A stretch of DNA of 64,000 nucleotides from an uncultured OCS116 cluster bacterium (GCA_902633855.1 CACPHU010000001.1:1-64000); one strand, 5' to 3'. Positions 18,533-28,697 are shown, counted from the stretch's first letter. Made by a program: numbers and translations. The notes: generated from the letters alone by a model not told the origin.

Positions 18533-19546
18533 GTGATCCTACGCAACAAACAAGCTGATGATTTCATAAAAAACCCTAGTGATGACATACAAGGTATACT
18601 GCTGTATGGTCAAGATAGTGGGCTGATAAACCATAGAACAAAAGCTCTTGTAAGTCACTATATCCCAAACAAAAATGATCCTTTTTTATTATCAACAATA
18701 AATAGTTCTCAGATAAATGATGACCCAGGATTACTTGCTGATGAACTGGATACTTTCGCACTTACCAATGATAAAAGGGTTATATTACTAGATTTGTCAT
18801 CTGATCTAAAAAAAGAGCAAGTCGACTGCATAATTGAATCAAAGAGTCAGTCAATCCTGATAATTAATGCAGGCGATTTGAAGACAAGCTCACCCTCAAG
18901 AAAGGCATTTGAAAGTGATAAGAATTTTATCGTGATCCCATGCTACAATAGTTCAAATATTGATATAATGGCTCTACTTAATAACAAACTCATAGATAGA
19001 GATCTTACCATGCATAAAGATGCGAAAGATTTAATTGTAGCATCACTGGGTAATGACTACGGCAATACAACATCAGAAATCGAGAAAATTTTAAACCACC
19101 ATCAAAGCGGCGATGAGATAAGTAAATCAGAAGTGGAGTCTATAATCGTCTCTTCATCAAATATAATTGTTACCGATTTAGTAGACACAGTGTTTGAAAA
19201 AAAAACAAAAAGCATAAGCCGCCTTTATCATTCAGTCTTAGATGAATTCAACCCTGCGCAAATACTTATTATTACATTGAATCATGTCATAAAATTAATG
19301 GAATTATTGGCGGAAAAAGATGACTTGAATATATCGAATAAACAAGTGATTGAAAATACAAAACCACCCATCTTTTTCAAAAGACACCCATCTTTGCAGA
19401 GGCAGCTCAATACCTGGAATAGAGGTACCCTAGGTGATATAATCGAGATTTTGTCAGTAACAACAATTGACACAAGGAAGAATAGCGATTTATCTGTCGA
19501 GTTGACGGAAAGATGTCTCTTAAAGATCTCTTCACTGAAGAATTAA
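18533..19546 (+). CDS. holA: DNA polymerase III subunit delta
   Basis: A 337-residue clamp-loader subunit opening the beta clamp (dnaN also in this window). It has ILLYGQDSGLINHR near the N-terminus, the AAA+-like first domains without a functional P-loop, and the HPSLQRQLNTW helix towards the C-terminus. Start is a GTG with no clear Shine-Dalgarno; no ATG is nearby in frame. Its stop codon overlaps the parB stop on the other strand, TTAA being shared by both. Confidence 0.85.
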   Translation: MILRNKQADDFIKNPSDDIQGILLYGQDSGLINHRTKALVSHYIPNKNDPFLLSTINSSQINDDPGLLADELDTFALTNDKRVILLDLSSDLKKEQVDCIIESKSQSILIINAGDLKTSSPSRKAFESDKNFIVIPCYNSSNIDIMALLNNKLIDRDLTMHKDAKDLIVASLGNDYGNTTSEIEKILNHHQSGDEISKSEVESIIVSSSNIIVTDLVDTVFEKKTKSISRLYHSVLDEFNPAQILIITLNHVIKLMELLAEKDDLNISNKQVIENTKPPIFFKRHPSLQRQLNTWNRGTLGDIIEILSVTTIDTRKNSDLSVELTERCLLKISSLKN

Positions 19547-20424
19547 CCTAATAATTTATTTTTTATAAGCTCCAGATGCTGATCACTTGTATAGTTTATA
19601 ACAACTTTTCCTGGTTTGGCATCTTTGGCATGGATTTGAACTTTAAGGCCAATTGCGTCTGTCATTAACTGTTCAAGTGAGCTTATATTCTTATCCTTCA
19701 TTGATGATCTATTGCTTTTTTTCTGAGCTCCTAATGAGTTTTTAACTAGCTGTTCTATTTGCCTAACACTTAAGCCCTTTGATACGATCATGTCAGCAAG
19801 ATTTTCAGCATTATCCAGAGATATCAATGCCCTTGCGTGACCTATTGTTAACAGTCCTTCGGACAAATAGTCTTTTACTTTCGTCGGTAAATTATTTAGG
19901 CGTAGTATATTAGCGATATAGCTTCTACTTTTTCCAATTACCTGCGCTAAATCTTCCTGAGTGTAATTATAGATGTCAATTAATCTCTGATACCCAGCTG
20001 CCTCATCTACCGGACTCAAATTGCTTCTTTGCACATTTTCTATAATAGCAATTTCTAATGCATCATCGTCAGATAATGTTTTTATTATTGCAGGTATATT
20101 ATCTAGCTGAGCGATTTGTGCAGCTCTCCATCGCCTCTCTCCAGCAATAACTTCATATGATCCAGCACTATCAATTTCTCTTACGATAATCGGTTGAACA
20201 ATACCTTTTTCTCTTATTGAGTTAGCTAAGTCTACAAGTTCATCTTCGGAAAATATACTACGCGGATTTTGTTTATTTGCCTGAATTTTTTCTATTGGAA
20301 GCCTAGCAACATTGAGTTCCAGTTCACTTTCGCCGGGTGCAACTTCTCGTGGGACATCTCCGATTAGTGAGGCCAAGCCTCTGCCAAGTCTTGAAGTCGA
20401 TGCGTTTGTATGTTGCTCTGCCAC
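19543..20424 (-). CDS. parB: Chromosome partitioning protein ParB
   Basis: A 293-residue CTP-dependent DNA clamp that loads at parS. The N-terminus has GRGLASLIGD for ParA contact, then NPRSIFSEDELVDLANSI and the nucleotide-binding blocks EVIAGERRWRAAQ and ENVQRSNLSP; a central HTH (QEDLAQVIGKSRSYIANILRL) binds parS and a C-terminal domain dimerises. A perfect parS is 1.4 kb upstream in rsmG. It follows parA by 16 bp and converges on holA. Confidence 0.96.
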   Translation of the reverse strand: MAEQHTNASTSRLGRGLASLIGDVPREVAPGESELELNVARLPIEKIQANKQNPRSIFSEDELVDLANSIREKGIVQPIIVREIDSAGSYEVIAGERRWRAAQIAQLDNIPAIIKTLSDDDALEIAIIENVQRSNLSPVDEAAGYQRLIDIYNYTQEDLAQVIGKSRSYIANILRLNNLPTKVKDYLSEGLLTIGHARALISLDNAENLADMIVSKGLSVRQIEQLVKNSLGAQKKSNRSSMKDKNISSLEQLMTDAIGLKVQIHAKDAKPGKVVINYTSDQHLELIKNKLLG

Positions 20425-20440
20425 TGTAGGTCCCCTGTTT

Positions 20441-21265
20441 TTATAAATTACTGTTTAATGCGATCTTATCTTTTTTTAAAACTTCTGCTGCTAAGTTCAT
20501 ATAGGCCTGAGAGCCCTGACATTTATAATCATACAAGATAACTGGCTTTCCATATGATGGTGCCTCAGAAACCCTTACATTCCTTGGAATTACTGTTTTG
20601 TATACTTTATCACCAAGAAAGTCTCTAACATCTTTTGCAACTTGACCTGAAAGATTATTTCTTTCGTCAAACATAGTCAAAAGTACACCGTGTATTAACA
20701 GATCTTTATTCAAGGTTGCGCGAACATGTTCGACAGTTTCTAATAGTTGACCTAGGCCTTCAAGCGCGTAGAATTCACATTGTAATGGCACAATGAGGGC
20801 ATCTGCAGCAGCTAGAGCATTTATGGTTAATAAATTTAACGATGGTGGACAATCTATAAGAATATAATCATATTCATTTTTACTTTGTGCCTCAAGCTCT
20901 TCAACAGCCAGCTTTAACTTATATGACTTTTCATTATCTTCAGCCAAAACCGCCTCTAAACCCAGCAGGTCGAGTGTTGATGGTACAATATCAAGATTTT
21001 GCACAAGGGTTTCAAACTTTATGTCTATAATAGTTTGTTCACTGGTTAAAATATCATACGTAGAGAACTTCCTGTCATCTTTGTTAATGCCTAAACCGGT
21101 AGATGCATTTCCTTGGGGATCCAAATCAATGATTAGCACTTTCTCCCCCGCACCAGCAATTGCACAACCTAAATTGATTGCTGTTGTAGTCTTTCCTACA
21201 CCACCCTTTTGGTTGGCGAATGCGAATATTTTGGCTTTGTTGTTATTTTTCTTTAATCCAAACAT
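20441..21265 (-). CDS. parA: Chromosome partitioning ATPase ParA
   Basis: A 274-residue deviant-Walker ATPase, with KGGVGKTT at residues 20-27, the Walker A' loop DLDPQGNASTGLGI and YDYILIDCPPSL as Walker B. It forms the nucleoid-bound gradient that moves ParB-parS complexes. The start abuts the rsmG end, sharing one base, so rsmG-parA-parB are very likely one transcript, as in Caulobacter and many relatives. Confidence 0.96.
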   Translation of the reverse strand: MFGLKKNNNKAKIFAFANQKGGVGKTTTAINLGCAIAGAGEKVLIIDLDPQGNASTGLGINKDDRKFSTYDILTSEQTIIDIKFETLVQNLDIVPSTLDLLGLEAVLAEDNEKSYKLKLAVEELEAQSKNEYDYILIDCPPSLNLLTINALAAADALIVPLQCEFYALEGLGQLLETVEHVRATLNKDLLIHGVLLTMFDERNNLSGQVAKDVRDFLGDKVYKTVIPRNVRVSEAPSYGKPVILYDYKCQGSQAYMNLAAEVLKKDKIALNSNL

Positions 21266-21894
21266 TATTTTCGTTCAATATTAAGAATATATGAGTTTTC
21301 TTGTGTTACACTATCTATAAACTCTACTCTTAATTTTGATGAAATTTTTGCGTTGGTCAACTCACTTTTTGCATTAACACCCTTTTGTAACAGGTATTTT
21401 GTTTTTTTATGCGCATATGGTCTGGATAAAGACATTATATTGTCGATACTTGCAAATGCCCTTGCTGTGATAACATCTACTTTGAATAAGTCCTTCACTG
21501 CCAGATCTTGAAGTCTCTCTGCATATATTTTAACATCCACATCGCATCTCGTGGCAACATGGTCTAAAAACGAACATTTCTTTTTATTTGAGTCTACTAG
21601 GTATATATCCTTACCTATTTGGTTATAATAAATTGCTAGTATAAACCCTGGCAGTCCTGCGCCAGTACCAATATCCATTAAACTCTGAAAATCCTCAGGT
21701 ATTATGCTCACAAGCTGGATAGAGTCTAATATGTGCCTGTGCCATATAGAATTTATTGTAGATTTACCAATAAGATTGAACTTACTTTGCCACTCAATCA
21801 AACACTCAGCATAAATTTCGAGTTTACTGATTGTTTCACGTGAAACATTGTAGTCTCTCTCAATTAAATTTATGACTGATGTTCTATCTGTCAC
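21265..21894 (-). CDS. rsmG: 16S rRNA (guanine-N7) methyltransferase RsmG (GidB)
   Basis: A 209-residue SAM-dependent methyltransferase acting on G527 of 16S rRNA. The SAM motif is DIGTGAGLPGFILAIY, preceded by WHRHILDSIQL. Its N-terminus encodes YNVSRETISKLE; the codons for NVSRET form the parS palindrome, a well-known dual use of this sequence. It lies 3 bp after mnmG and shares a base with parA. Confidence 0.95.
   Translation of the reverse strand: MTDRTSVINLIERDYNVSRETISKLEIYAECLIEWQSKFNLIGKSTINSIWHRHILDSIQLVSIIPEDFQSLMDIGTGAGLPGFILAIYYNQIGKDIYLVDSNKKKCSFLDHVATRCDVDVKIYAERLQDLAVKDLFKVDVITARAFASIDNIMSLSRPYAHKKTKYLLQKGVNAKSELTNAKISSKLRVEFIDSVTQENSYILNIERK
21832..21847. other. parS: parS centromere site inside rsmG
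   Basis: The 16-mer TGTTTCACGTGAAACA is a perfect palindrome identical to the universal bacterial parS consensus. It lies near the 5' end of rsmG, about 1.4 kb from parB and 8.4 kb from the candidate origin at 30.25-30.6 kb, a typical ori-proximal placing. I saw no second perfect copy in the window. Confidence 0.95.
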
Positions 21895-21897
21895 GAT

Positions 21898-23769
21898 CTA
21901 TGCTGACATTTCTGAGATTTTACGATGGGCCTTTATATATGACAATATCTTGAGAACAGTAGAGGGATCAATACCCTCCATTCTTGATAATTGTCCAACT
22001 GTGGCAGGCTTCATTTTCGACACACGATCCCGGGCTTCGTTTGATAGTCCCTTTACATCATTAAAGTCTATATCGACTGGTATAACCAAAGACTCATCCT
22101 TCTTAAAAGATACAATCTCGAGCCTTTGCCTCTCTAAATACTTCGAGTAGATTGCGTTAGACTCTATCTGTGCTGACACTGACTTATCAATTCTACTTAA
22201 TTCGGGCCATATGGGATATAAATCTGTTAAATTTATGTTTGGGTATGAAATCAAATCTAAAACTGACCTCTTTTTGCCATCTTGATTAATTTTCAAGCCA
22301 TACTGCTTGGCTCTATTTGGAGTGATTGTTAGATTTGTGACAAGGTTCATGGCATCATGGATTTCACTTAATTTAGCGTTGAAAGAAGCTTCTCTATTTT
22401 TTTTAACAATTCCAAGATCAATACCTTTTTGAGTCAGTCGTTGATCTGCATTATCAATGCGCAGAGAGAGACGATATTCTGCTCTTGATGTGAACATACG
22501 ATATGGCTCAGTCACACCTTTTGTCACAAGATCATCAATCATTACACCAATATATGCGTCAGAGCGATCTAGAATGAATTCTTGGTTTCCAACACAATTG
22601 ATTGCAGCATTTACTCCTGCAATTAATCCTTGCGCAGAAGCCTCTTCATATCCAGTTGTTCCATTAATTTGACCTGCTAAGAATAAGTTTCTAATTTTTT
22701 TGGTCTCAAGCGTTAGTTTTAATTCTCTTGGATCAATATAATCATATTCAATAGCATAACCAGGTCTTTCTATTTTAACATTTTCAAGGCCCTTGATGGA
22801 ACGTACCATAATTTCTTGGATTTTCTCGTCAATCGAGGTGGAAATGCCGTTTGGATATACAGTATGACTATCTAAGCCCTCTGGCTCTAAAAAAATTTGG
22901 TGTCCATTACGTTCACCGAAGCGAACAACCTTATCTTCGATAGATGGACAGTAGCGTGGACCTGTTGACTCTATTTGGCCAGAGTAAAGTGGAGCATTAT
23001 CGAGGTTACTCATAATTATGTTATGTGTCTTATCATTTGTTCTGGTTATGAAACATGAGATTTGTTCTTGCTGGATGCAATCAGTGAGATAGGACATATA
23101 AATTGGTTCTTGATCTGGTTGCTGCTCCTCAAGGGTTGCCCAATCTATTGTTCTTCCGTCAAGTCTTGGAGGTGTTCCCGTTTTTAATCTACCTAATTGA
23201 AAGCCAAACTTCTGAAAAACATCCGACAAGTGAAGTGATGGCTTATCTCCAACTCTTCCTGCTGGATAAGTTTTCTTTCCGATGTGAATCAAGCCATTAA
23301 GAAATGTTCCTGTTGTTATCACTACAGCTTTTGCATATATTTCATCACTGTTAAGTGTTTGCACACCACAACAAGCGCCCTCATCAATAAGAAGACCAAT
23401 GCATTCATTTTCTAGTACTGTTAGGTTTTTGTATTGGCTCAAAATACGTTGCATTGCCTTTTTATATATTTTCCTGTCAGCTTGTACTCGCGGAGCCCTT
23501 ACAGCAGGTCCTTTTCTCTGATTTAGCACCCTATACTGTATGGCAGCTTCATCAGAAGCAATACCGATTACTCCGTCTAGAGCGTCCACCTCTCGTACAA
23601 GATGACTTTTGCCCAGGCCCCCAAACGCAGGGTTACACGACATTTCACCTATAGTAGATTTTTTATGAGTAATGAGAAGAGAGTTTGCGCCATATCTTGC
23701 AGCTGCTGCAGCTGCCTCGCAGCCGGCGTGACCACCTCCAATAATAATAACGTCATAATCAAACTTCAT
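21898..23769 (-). CDS. mnmG: tRNA uridine-5-carboxymethylaminomethyl modification enzyme MnmG (GidA)
   Basis: A 623-residue FAD enzyme which with MnmE modifies U34 of certain tRNAs. It has the Rossmann motif GGGHAG (residues 11-16), ARYGANSLLITH, the conserved CNPAFGGLGKSHLVREVDALDG stretch (starting near residue 45), FLNGLIHIGKKTYPAGR, and the C-terminal helical domain for MnmE binding (PATVGQLSRMEGIDPSTV). It lies between mnmE and rsmG in the usual order. Confidence 0.97.
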   Translation of the reverse strand: MKFDYDVIIIGGGHAGCEAAAAAARYGANSLLITHKKSTIGEMSCNPAFGGLGKSHLVREVDALDGVIGIASDEAAIQYRVLNQRKGPAVRAPRVQADRKIYKKAMQRILSQYKNLTVLENECIGLLIDEGACCGVQTLNSDEIYAKAVVITTGTFLNGLIHIGKKTYPAGRVGDKPSLHLSDVFQKFGFQLGRLKTGTPPRLDGRTIDWATLEEQQPDQEPIYMSYLTDCIQQEQISCFITRTNDKTHNIIMSNLDNAPLYSGQIESTGPRYCPSIEDKVVRFGERNGHQIFLEPEGLDSHTVYPNGISTSIDEKIQEIMVRSIKGLENVKIERPGYAIEYDYIDPRELKLTLETKKIRNLFLAGQINGTTGYEEASAQGLIAGVNAAINCVGNQEFILDRSDAYIGVMIDDLVTKGVTEPYRMFTSRAEYRLSLRIDNADQRLTQKGIDLGIVKKNREASFNAKLSEIHDAMNLVTNLTITPNRAKQYGLKINQDGKKRSVLDLISYPNINLTDLYPIWPELSRIDKSVSAQIESNAIYSKYLERQRLEIVSFKKDESLVIPVDIDFNDVKGLSNEARDRVSKMKPATVGQLSRMEGIDPSTVLKILSYIKAHRKISEMSA

Positions 23770-23804
23770 GTAATACTCCTATGTGATATATATTGTATTC
23801 TGTT

Positions 23805-25124
23805 CTATTTACCAATACAAAAATCTTTAAAAATTATATCCAATAGGTCTTCAACATCAACATGCCCAGTAATTCGAGCTAATGAGTTTACTGCTGACCT
23901 TAACTCTTCTACTATTACTTCAACATCCAAAAGATCATTTTTAGCAATCATTGATAAATGGTTTTTAGTTTTTTCCAATGCATCACGATGACGTGATCTT
24001 GTAATAAATGACCCTTCTGTTCTGCAGCCCTTCTCAACAAATTTTCCAATAATATCAATGAGTTGTGTAATTCCTTGATCTTTTTTAGTTGAAATAATAA
24101 TATCTTTATTTTCATGGATAGAAATATCGGATTTCGTCCACACCTCGATAGATTTATCCTTTATATTATGCGGGATACCATCGTTTTTATTGATACTTGA
24201 GTCCATCAGCCACAAAACAAGATCTGCCTCCTTCATCTTTGTTTGAGATTTTTTTACTCCAATATTTTCTACTTCTGTTTTTGCTTTCCTTATCCCAGCC
24301 GTATCAGTTATAATCACGGGGAATCCATTTATATCAAGATAAGCATCCAAACTATCTCTTGTTGTTCCCGCTTCATCGGATACAATTGCAATATCTCGGT
24401 TTGATAGATGGTTAAGAAGGCTTGACTTACCTGTGTTTGGAGAACCAGCAATTATTATATGAAATCCATCCCTCAATCTTTCTCCTTTATTTGAGTCATT
24501 CAGATGAGCATCCAATTCGCTCAGAACAACTCTGATGTCTTTTATTTGAGACCCCGCGATCTCTGGTGATATCTCCTCTTCGACAAAGTCGATTGTTGCT
24601 TCGAGATATGATAGGTTTTTTACTAATTGCCCCTTCCATTTCGTATATAAGTTTGATAATTTACCCTCCATTTGATCAAACGCCTGTTTTCGCTGAAATT
24701 CTGTCTCAGCGTTTATTAAATCAGCCAAACCTTCAACTTCGACTAAATCCAATTTACCATTTAAAAAGGCTCTCCTAGTAAATTCACCAGGCTCGGCATA
24801 ACTAAAATTTTCTTCTGCTGCTAAAATACTAAAAATCAGATCTTTAATAGCTTTACCACCATGAATTGATAGTTCGACCATATTCTCTCCCGTAAAACTA
24901 TTTGGTGACTTAAAAAATGTTATCAGTGCTTTGTCTATAAAATCACCGTTATGTGGATGAACTAATTTTGCAATTTGAACTTTTTTGGGATCAGGTAAAT
25001 CAATGTTAAATAGATTCCCAATTTTTTTCGCTTCAGGGCCAGAAACTCTTATTACAGCAATGCCTGATTTTCCAGGTGCTGATGATAAAGCATAGATTGT
25101 TTTTGAGTTGATAGTATTATACAT
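23805..25124 (-). CDS. mnmE: tRNA modification GTPase MnmE (TrmE)
   Basis: A 439-residue GTPase partner of MnmG. The N-terminal folate-binding domain (IYALSSAPGKSGIAVIRVSGP) leads into a helical domain holding the G domain, with P-loop GSPNTGKSS near residue 224 and switch region GTTRD. It ends in the catalytic FCIGK, whose cysteine is essential. The start lies about 106 bp from the divergent lyase-like gene. In many relatives rho is directly upstream; here two extra genes intervene. Confidence 0.97.
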   Translation of the reverse strand: MYNTINSKTIYALSSAPGKSGIAVIRVSGPEAKKIGNLFNIDLPDPKKVQIAKLVHPHNGDFIDKALITFFKSPNSFTGENMVELSIHGGKAIKDLIFSILAAEENFSYAEPGEFTRRAFLNGKLDLVEVEGLADLINAETEFQRKQAFDQMEGKLSNLYTKWKGQLVKNLSYLEATIDFVEEEISPEIAGSQIKDIRVVLSELDAHLNDSNKGERLRDGFHIIIAGSPNTGKSSLLNHLSNRDIAIVSDEAGTTRDSLDAYLDINGFPVIITDTAGIRKAKTEVENIGVKKSQTKMKEADLVLWLMDSSINKNDGIPHNIKDKSIEVWTKSDISIHENKDIIISTKKDQGITQLIDIIGKFVEKGCRTEGSFITRSRHRDALEKTKNHLSMIAKNDLLDVEVIVEELRSAVNSLARITGHVDVEDLLDIIFKDFCIGK

Positions 25125-25230
25125 ATTTCTGATTACTTAATTAACAGTTATTATTACAACAAAAAAAGCTCCCATTCCATTTTATTTATTAGGATTCCCT
25201 ATTCAATTCTATATATGATATTATTGGCGT

Positions 25231-26309
25231 ATGAAATCTCATCATAATTTGGTCAAAATAGTTTTAATTTTATTTATTACGTTTTTTACTCCCATAATTG
25301 ATGAAAATTCGTTACAAGCAAGTGATCTCTATAAAAAGAATTTAGTATAGCGACCTGGGCAAACGATACGACTTTATCTGGTTGGCAAAATAATCTTGGA
25401 TGGAAAACTCACTCTAAACAATATATGAAAAAATATGAAATAGAAAATAATATAAAACTATTTCAAGTTGTTTCAGAGCCAACCAGATATGGTAACACCT
25501 CATTCTTTATCCAAGCACCAGGTGATGGATGCTACAACAGGCCCAGTGACTGCAATCGGACTAATGGTGAGAGGCAAAAAAGAGTAGAGGCAAAATATAA
25601 TAAGAGTTTTATAGGTATGGTTTGGGTTTCATACTCATTCATGATACCAAACTCATATGAATTGAATGATACCAGGAAAGCAATAGTTCAGTTCCACAGT
25701 GACTATGATTACTGTGGTCCTATGTTTCTTTTACAACTTGAAGATGATGGTTTGATTTGGACACATGAATCAGGGGCTGGGCACGTCATTATACCTGAGG
25801 GTACCGACGACTGTGCCGCTGGTTCAGACAAAAAAAACACACACAAAAGAAAATACTGTGAAGCAAGGATGGATTCATATCAATTGATTGCAGGCGAACA
25901 GTTAGAGAGAAATGTATGGTATGACCTTGTGTTCAACATCAACTTCGACAACAAGAAACTAGACAGAGCATTTCACAAGATATGGATCAATGGTGAGTTG
26001 GTGCATGAAAGACACAATCAAACTTTGTGGGAATACCAGAGTGGTTTGCCAAAGGAATTTATGAAAGCAACATTCAATTTCGGTATATATGGTTCAACTA
26101 AAGACAAGTCATATCAAGCCATATATGCTGATGAAGTCCACTTTGGTAGAACTTGTGATAAATTATTACTTGATATGTTAGGCTATGATTGTGAGCAAAT
26201 TCAAGCGCAAGAAATAAACGAGTCAGAGCCTTTTGTCATAGAAGATAGGGCAGCATATCACACAACTGGAAAAGTCAAATATATCAAGGAAAGTCCATCT
26301 TGGAGGTAA
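25231..26309 (+). pseudogene. Secreted polysaccharide-lyase-like protein, disrupted by a -1 frameshift
   Basis: An ATG at 25231 opens a reading frame coding a clear signal peptide (hydrophobic residues 8-22, then an LQA-type cleavage site) that stops at 25348-25350. The rest continues one base back in the other frame, from about 25335 to 26309, with AAAAA at 25333-25337 as the likely slip point. The body resembles the heparin-lyase-I-like superfamily (PF14099-like): a basic stretch with GERQKRVEA, IVQFHSDYD, and WYDLVFNINF followed by KIWINGELVHE. Restoring one A gives one secreted protein of about 360 residues. An isolated ATG at 25425 would lack a signal peptide. It may be a pseudogene, a sequencing or assembly error, or a slippage-controlled gene. 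Confidence 0.62.
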
Positions 26310-26432
26310 TTGATCATTAATGTAATGTGCTTTTGTCAGGAGATGTTCGACATCAATTCCATTTTACATTGATTTCAGGGATTATTATGCTAAAGACTAA
26401 GAGGTAACTATTATTTACTCAAGGGGAAGCCA

Positions 26433-27404
26433 ATGAAGAAAATTATTTTAAATAACTTTGGTAGTGAAGAAGAGATGAAAATTGTTGAAGAAGAGCAGCA
26501 AAAACCAATCGACAATCAAGTTCTGATAAAACACATGGCTATTGGAGTAAATTTCATTGATATTTATCAAAGAACTGGATTGTACCCCCTAAATCTTCCA
26601 TCAAGACTGGGTTTAGAGGCATCAGGTGTTGTTGAAGCAGTTGGAGATAAGGTAGAGGAATTTAAAAAAGGGGATAGAGTTTGTTACTGCAACGGTCCGC
26701 TTGGAGCTTATGCGACCCATAACATTGTCCCCGAAAACCTTTTGTTACATTTACCGGATGAAATTGAATTCGAAACTGTTGCAAGCTCGCTCTTAAAGGG
26801 AGTAACCGCATACTTTCTCATGCATGACATTTATAAAGTAGGGAAAGAGGACACGATAATATTTCATGCCGCTGCTGGCGGCGTTGGCTCGATAGCATCA
26901 GGCTGGGCAAAGTCACTTGGAGCGACTGTCATTGGCACAGTTGGATCTGACGAAAAGATTGATTACGCAAAGTCAAATGGCTGTGATCATGTTGTAAACA
27001 TAAGCAAAGAATCTTTTAAAGATGCGGCCCTTAAAATTACTGATAATGAAGGTGTCTCTGTTGTTTATGACTCCATAGGCAAAGATACGTTAATTGACTC
27101 CATGGACTCATTAAGAAAAAGGGGGCTGCTTGTAAGTTTTGGAAATGCATCGGGTGTACCCGATCCGATAAATATTCTTGATCTAATGAAAAAAGGGTCC
27201 TTATTTATTACACGGCCAACATTATTTGACTATGTCAAAACACGAGAACAACTTATCAACGCGTCTGAAAAATATTTTGATGTGTTAAAAAGTGGACATG
27301 TTCAGATCGATGTCCAACAAAAGTTTACGCTTGAAGAAGTCGGTAAAGCACATGCGGCGATGTCAAATAGAAAAACGGTTGGCACAACAGTTTTAGTGCC
27401 GTAA
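26433..27404 (+). CDS. Quinone oxidoreductase (zeta-crystallin-type, NADPH-dependent MDR)
   Basis: A 323-residue zinc-free medium-chain dehydrogenase/reductase of the QOR group. GVNFIDIYQRTGLYPL and GLEASGVVEAVGD mark the catalytic domain, and HAAAGGVGSIASGWAKSLGATVIG the NADPH-binding Rossmann fold. It reduces quinones or related enones; the physiological substrate is unknown. A good ribosome site (AAGGGGAAG) precedes the ATG. Its stop is directly next to the rho stop on the opposite strand, with no gap and no visible terminator. Confidence 0.9.
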   Translation: MKKIILNNFGSEEEMKIVEEEQQKPIDNQVLIKHMAIGVNFIDIYQRTGLYPLNLPSRLGLEASGVVEAVGDKVEEFKKGDRVCYCNGPLGAYATHNIVPENLLLHLPDEIEFETVASSLLKGVTAYFLMHDIYKVGKEDTIIFHAAAGGVGSIASGWAKSLGATVIGTVGSDEKIDYAKSNGCDHVVNISKESFKDAALKITDNEGVSVVYDSIGKDTLIDSMDSLRKRGLLVSFGNASGVPDPINILDLMKKGSLFITRPTLFDYVKTREQLINASEKYFDVLKSGHVQIDVQQKFTLEEVGKAHAAMSNRKTVGTTVLVP

Positions 27405-28697
27405 TCAGGTGTTCATAGAGTCATAAAACTCGTTGTTATCTTTTGTCTGTGAAATTTTATCTAAGAGAAATTCCATCGCATCAACGGTGCCCATAGGATT
27501 TAAAATACGGCGGAGCACAAACATTTTTTTAAGTGTCCCATCACCAATTAAAAGCTCTTCTTTTCTTGTACCGGAACGTAGAATATCCATCGATGGAAAT
27601 ACACGTTTGTCGGAGACCTTTCTATCAAGAATTATCTCTGAATTACCTGTTCCTTTAAATTCTTCAAAGATGACTTCATCCATTCTGCTACCGGTATCTA
27701 TTAATGCTGTTGATATGATGGTCAGCGAACCGCCCTCCTCAATATTACGCGCAGCACCAAAAAATCTTTTTGGTCTTTGAAGGGCATTTGCGTCGACACC
27801 ACCAGTTAAAACCTTCCCGGATGAAGGTACTACCGTGTTATAAGCTCGTCCAAGTCTTGTGATAGAGTCTAGAAGTATGATAACATCACGCCCATGTTCT
27901 ACAAGTCTTTTGGCCTTCTCAATAACCATTTCTGCCACTTGAACGTGTCTTGCAGCCGGCTCATCGAAGGTCGATGAAACAACTTCACCATTCACTGATC
28001 TTTGCATATCAGTAACCTCTTCAGGTCTCTCATCGATAAGGAGAACTATAAGATAACACTCGGGATGATTAGTCGTAATTGAATGAGCAATATTTTGGAG
28101 TAATACTGTTTTACCGGTTCTCGGAGGCGCAACAATTAGACCCCTTTGGCCTTTTCCAAGCGGCGCCACGATATCAATTATACGGCCACTTTTATCCTTT
28201 AATGAGGGGTCCAAAACTTCCATTGTAAGAGACTGATCTGGATACAAGGGTGTTAAATTATCAAAGTTAATCTTGTGACGCCCCTTTTCGGGATCTTCAA
28301 AATTTATTGTATTTACTTTGAGTAAAGCAAAATACCTTTCCCCTTCTTTCGGGCTTCTGATCTCGCCTTCTATGCTATCGCCTGTTCTTAAGGTAAATCT
28401 TCTTATTTGGCTTGGGCTTACATATATGTCATCAGGACCGGGAAGATAATTTGCATCTGGAGAACGAATGAAGCCAAACCCATCCTGCAAGACCTCTACA
28501 ACACCGTCACCAATTATTGTTATATCTTTTTCAGCTAGCCGCTTTAATATCGCAAAAAGCAACTCTTGCTTCCTGAGTGTGCTTGCATTTTCAATTTCGT
28601 GCTCTTCAGCAATGCCTAATAATTCAACTGGCTTCTTTTCCTTTAAATCTGCAAGTCGCACTTGATTGCTGTTAGTTTTTTTTTGTTTTTCGGTCAT
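27405..28697 (-). CDS. rho: Transcription termination factor Rho
   Basis: A 430-residue hexameric RNA helicase. The N-terminal cold-shock-like RNA domain has [23 protein letters not shown] as its core (split here only by coordinates), Walker A is APPRTGKT near residue 189 and the R-loop region is [19 protein letters not shown]. Length is normal for alphaproteobacteria. It faces left from the candidate origin. Upstream of its start is an inverted repeat at 28741-28766. Confidence 0.97.
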   Translation of the reverse strand: MTEKQKKTNSNQVRLADLKEKKPVELLGIAEEHEIENASTLRKQELLFAILKRLAEKDITIIGDGVVEVLQDGFGFIRSPDANYLPGPDDIYVSPSQIRRFTLRTGDSIEGEIRSPKEGERYFALLKVNTINFEDPEKGRHKINFDNLTPLYPDQSLTMEVLDPSLKDKSGRIIDIVAPLGKGQRGLIVAPPRTGKTVLLQNIAHSITTNHPECYLIVLLIDERPEEVTDMQRSVNGEVVSSTFDEPAARHVQVAEMVIEKAKRLVEHGRDVIILLDSITRLGRAYNTVVPSSGKVLTGGVDANALQRPKRFFGAARNIEEGGSLTIISTALIDTGSRMDEVIFEEFKGTGNSEIILDRKVSDKRVFPSMDILRSGTRKEELLIGDGTLKKMFVLRRILNPMGTVDAMEFLLDKISQTKDNNEFYDSMNT

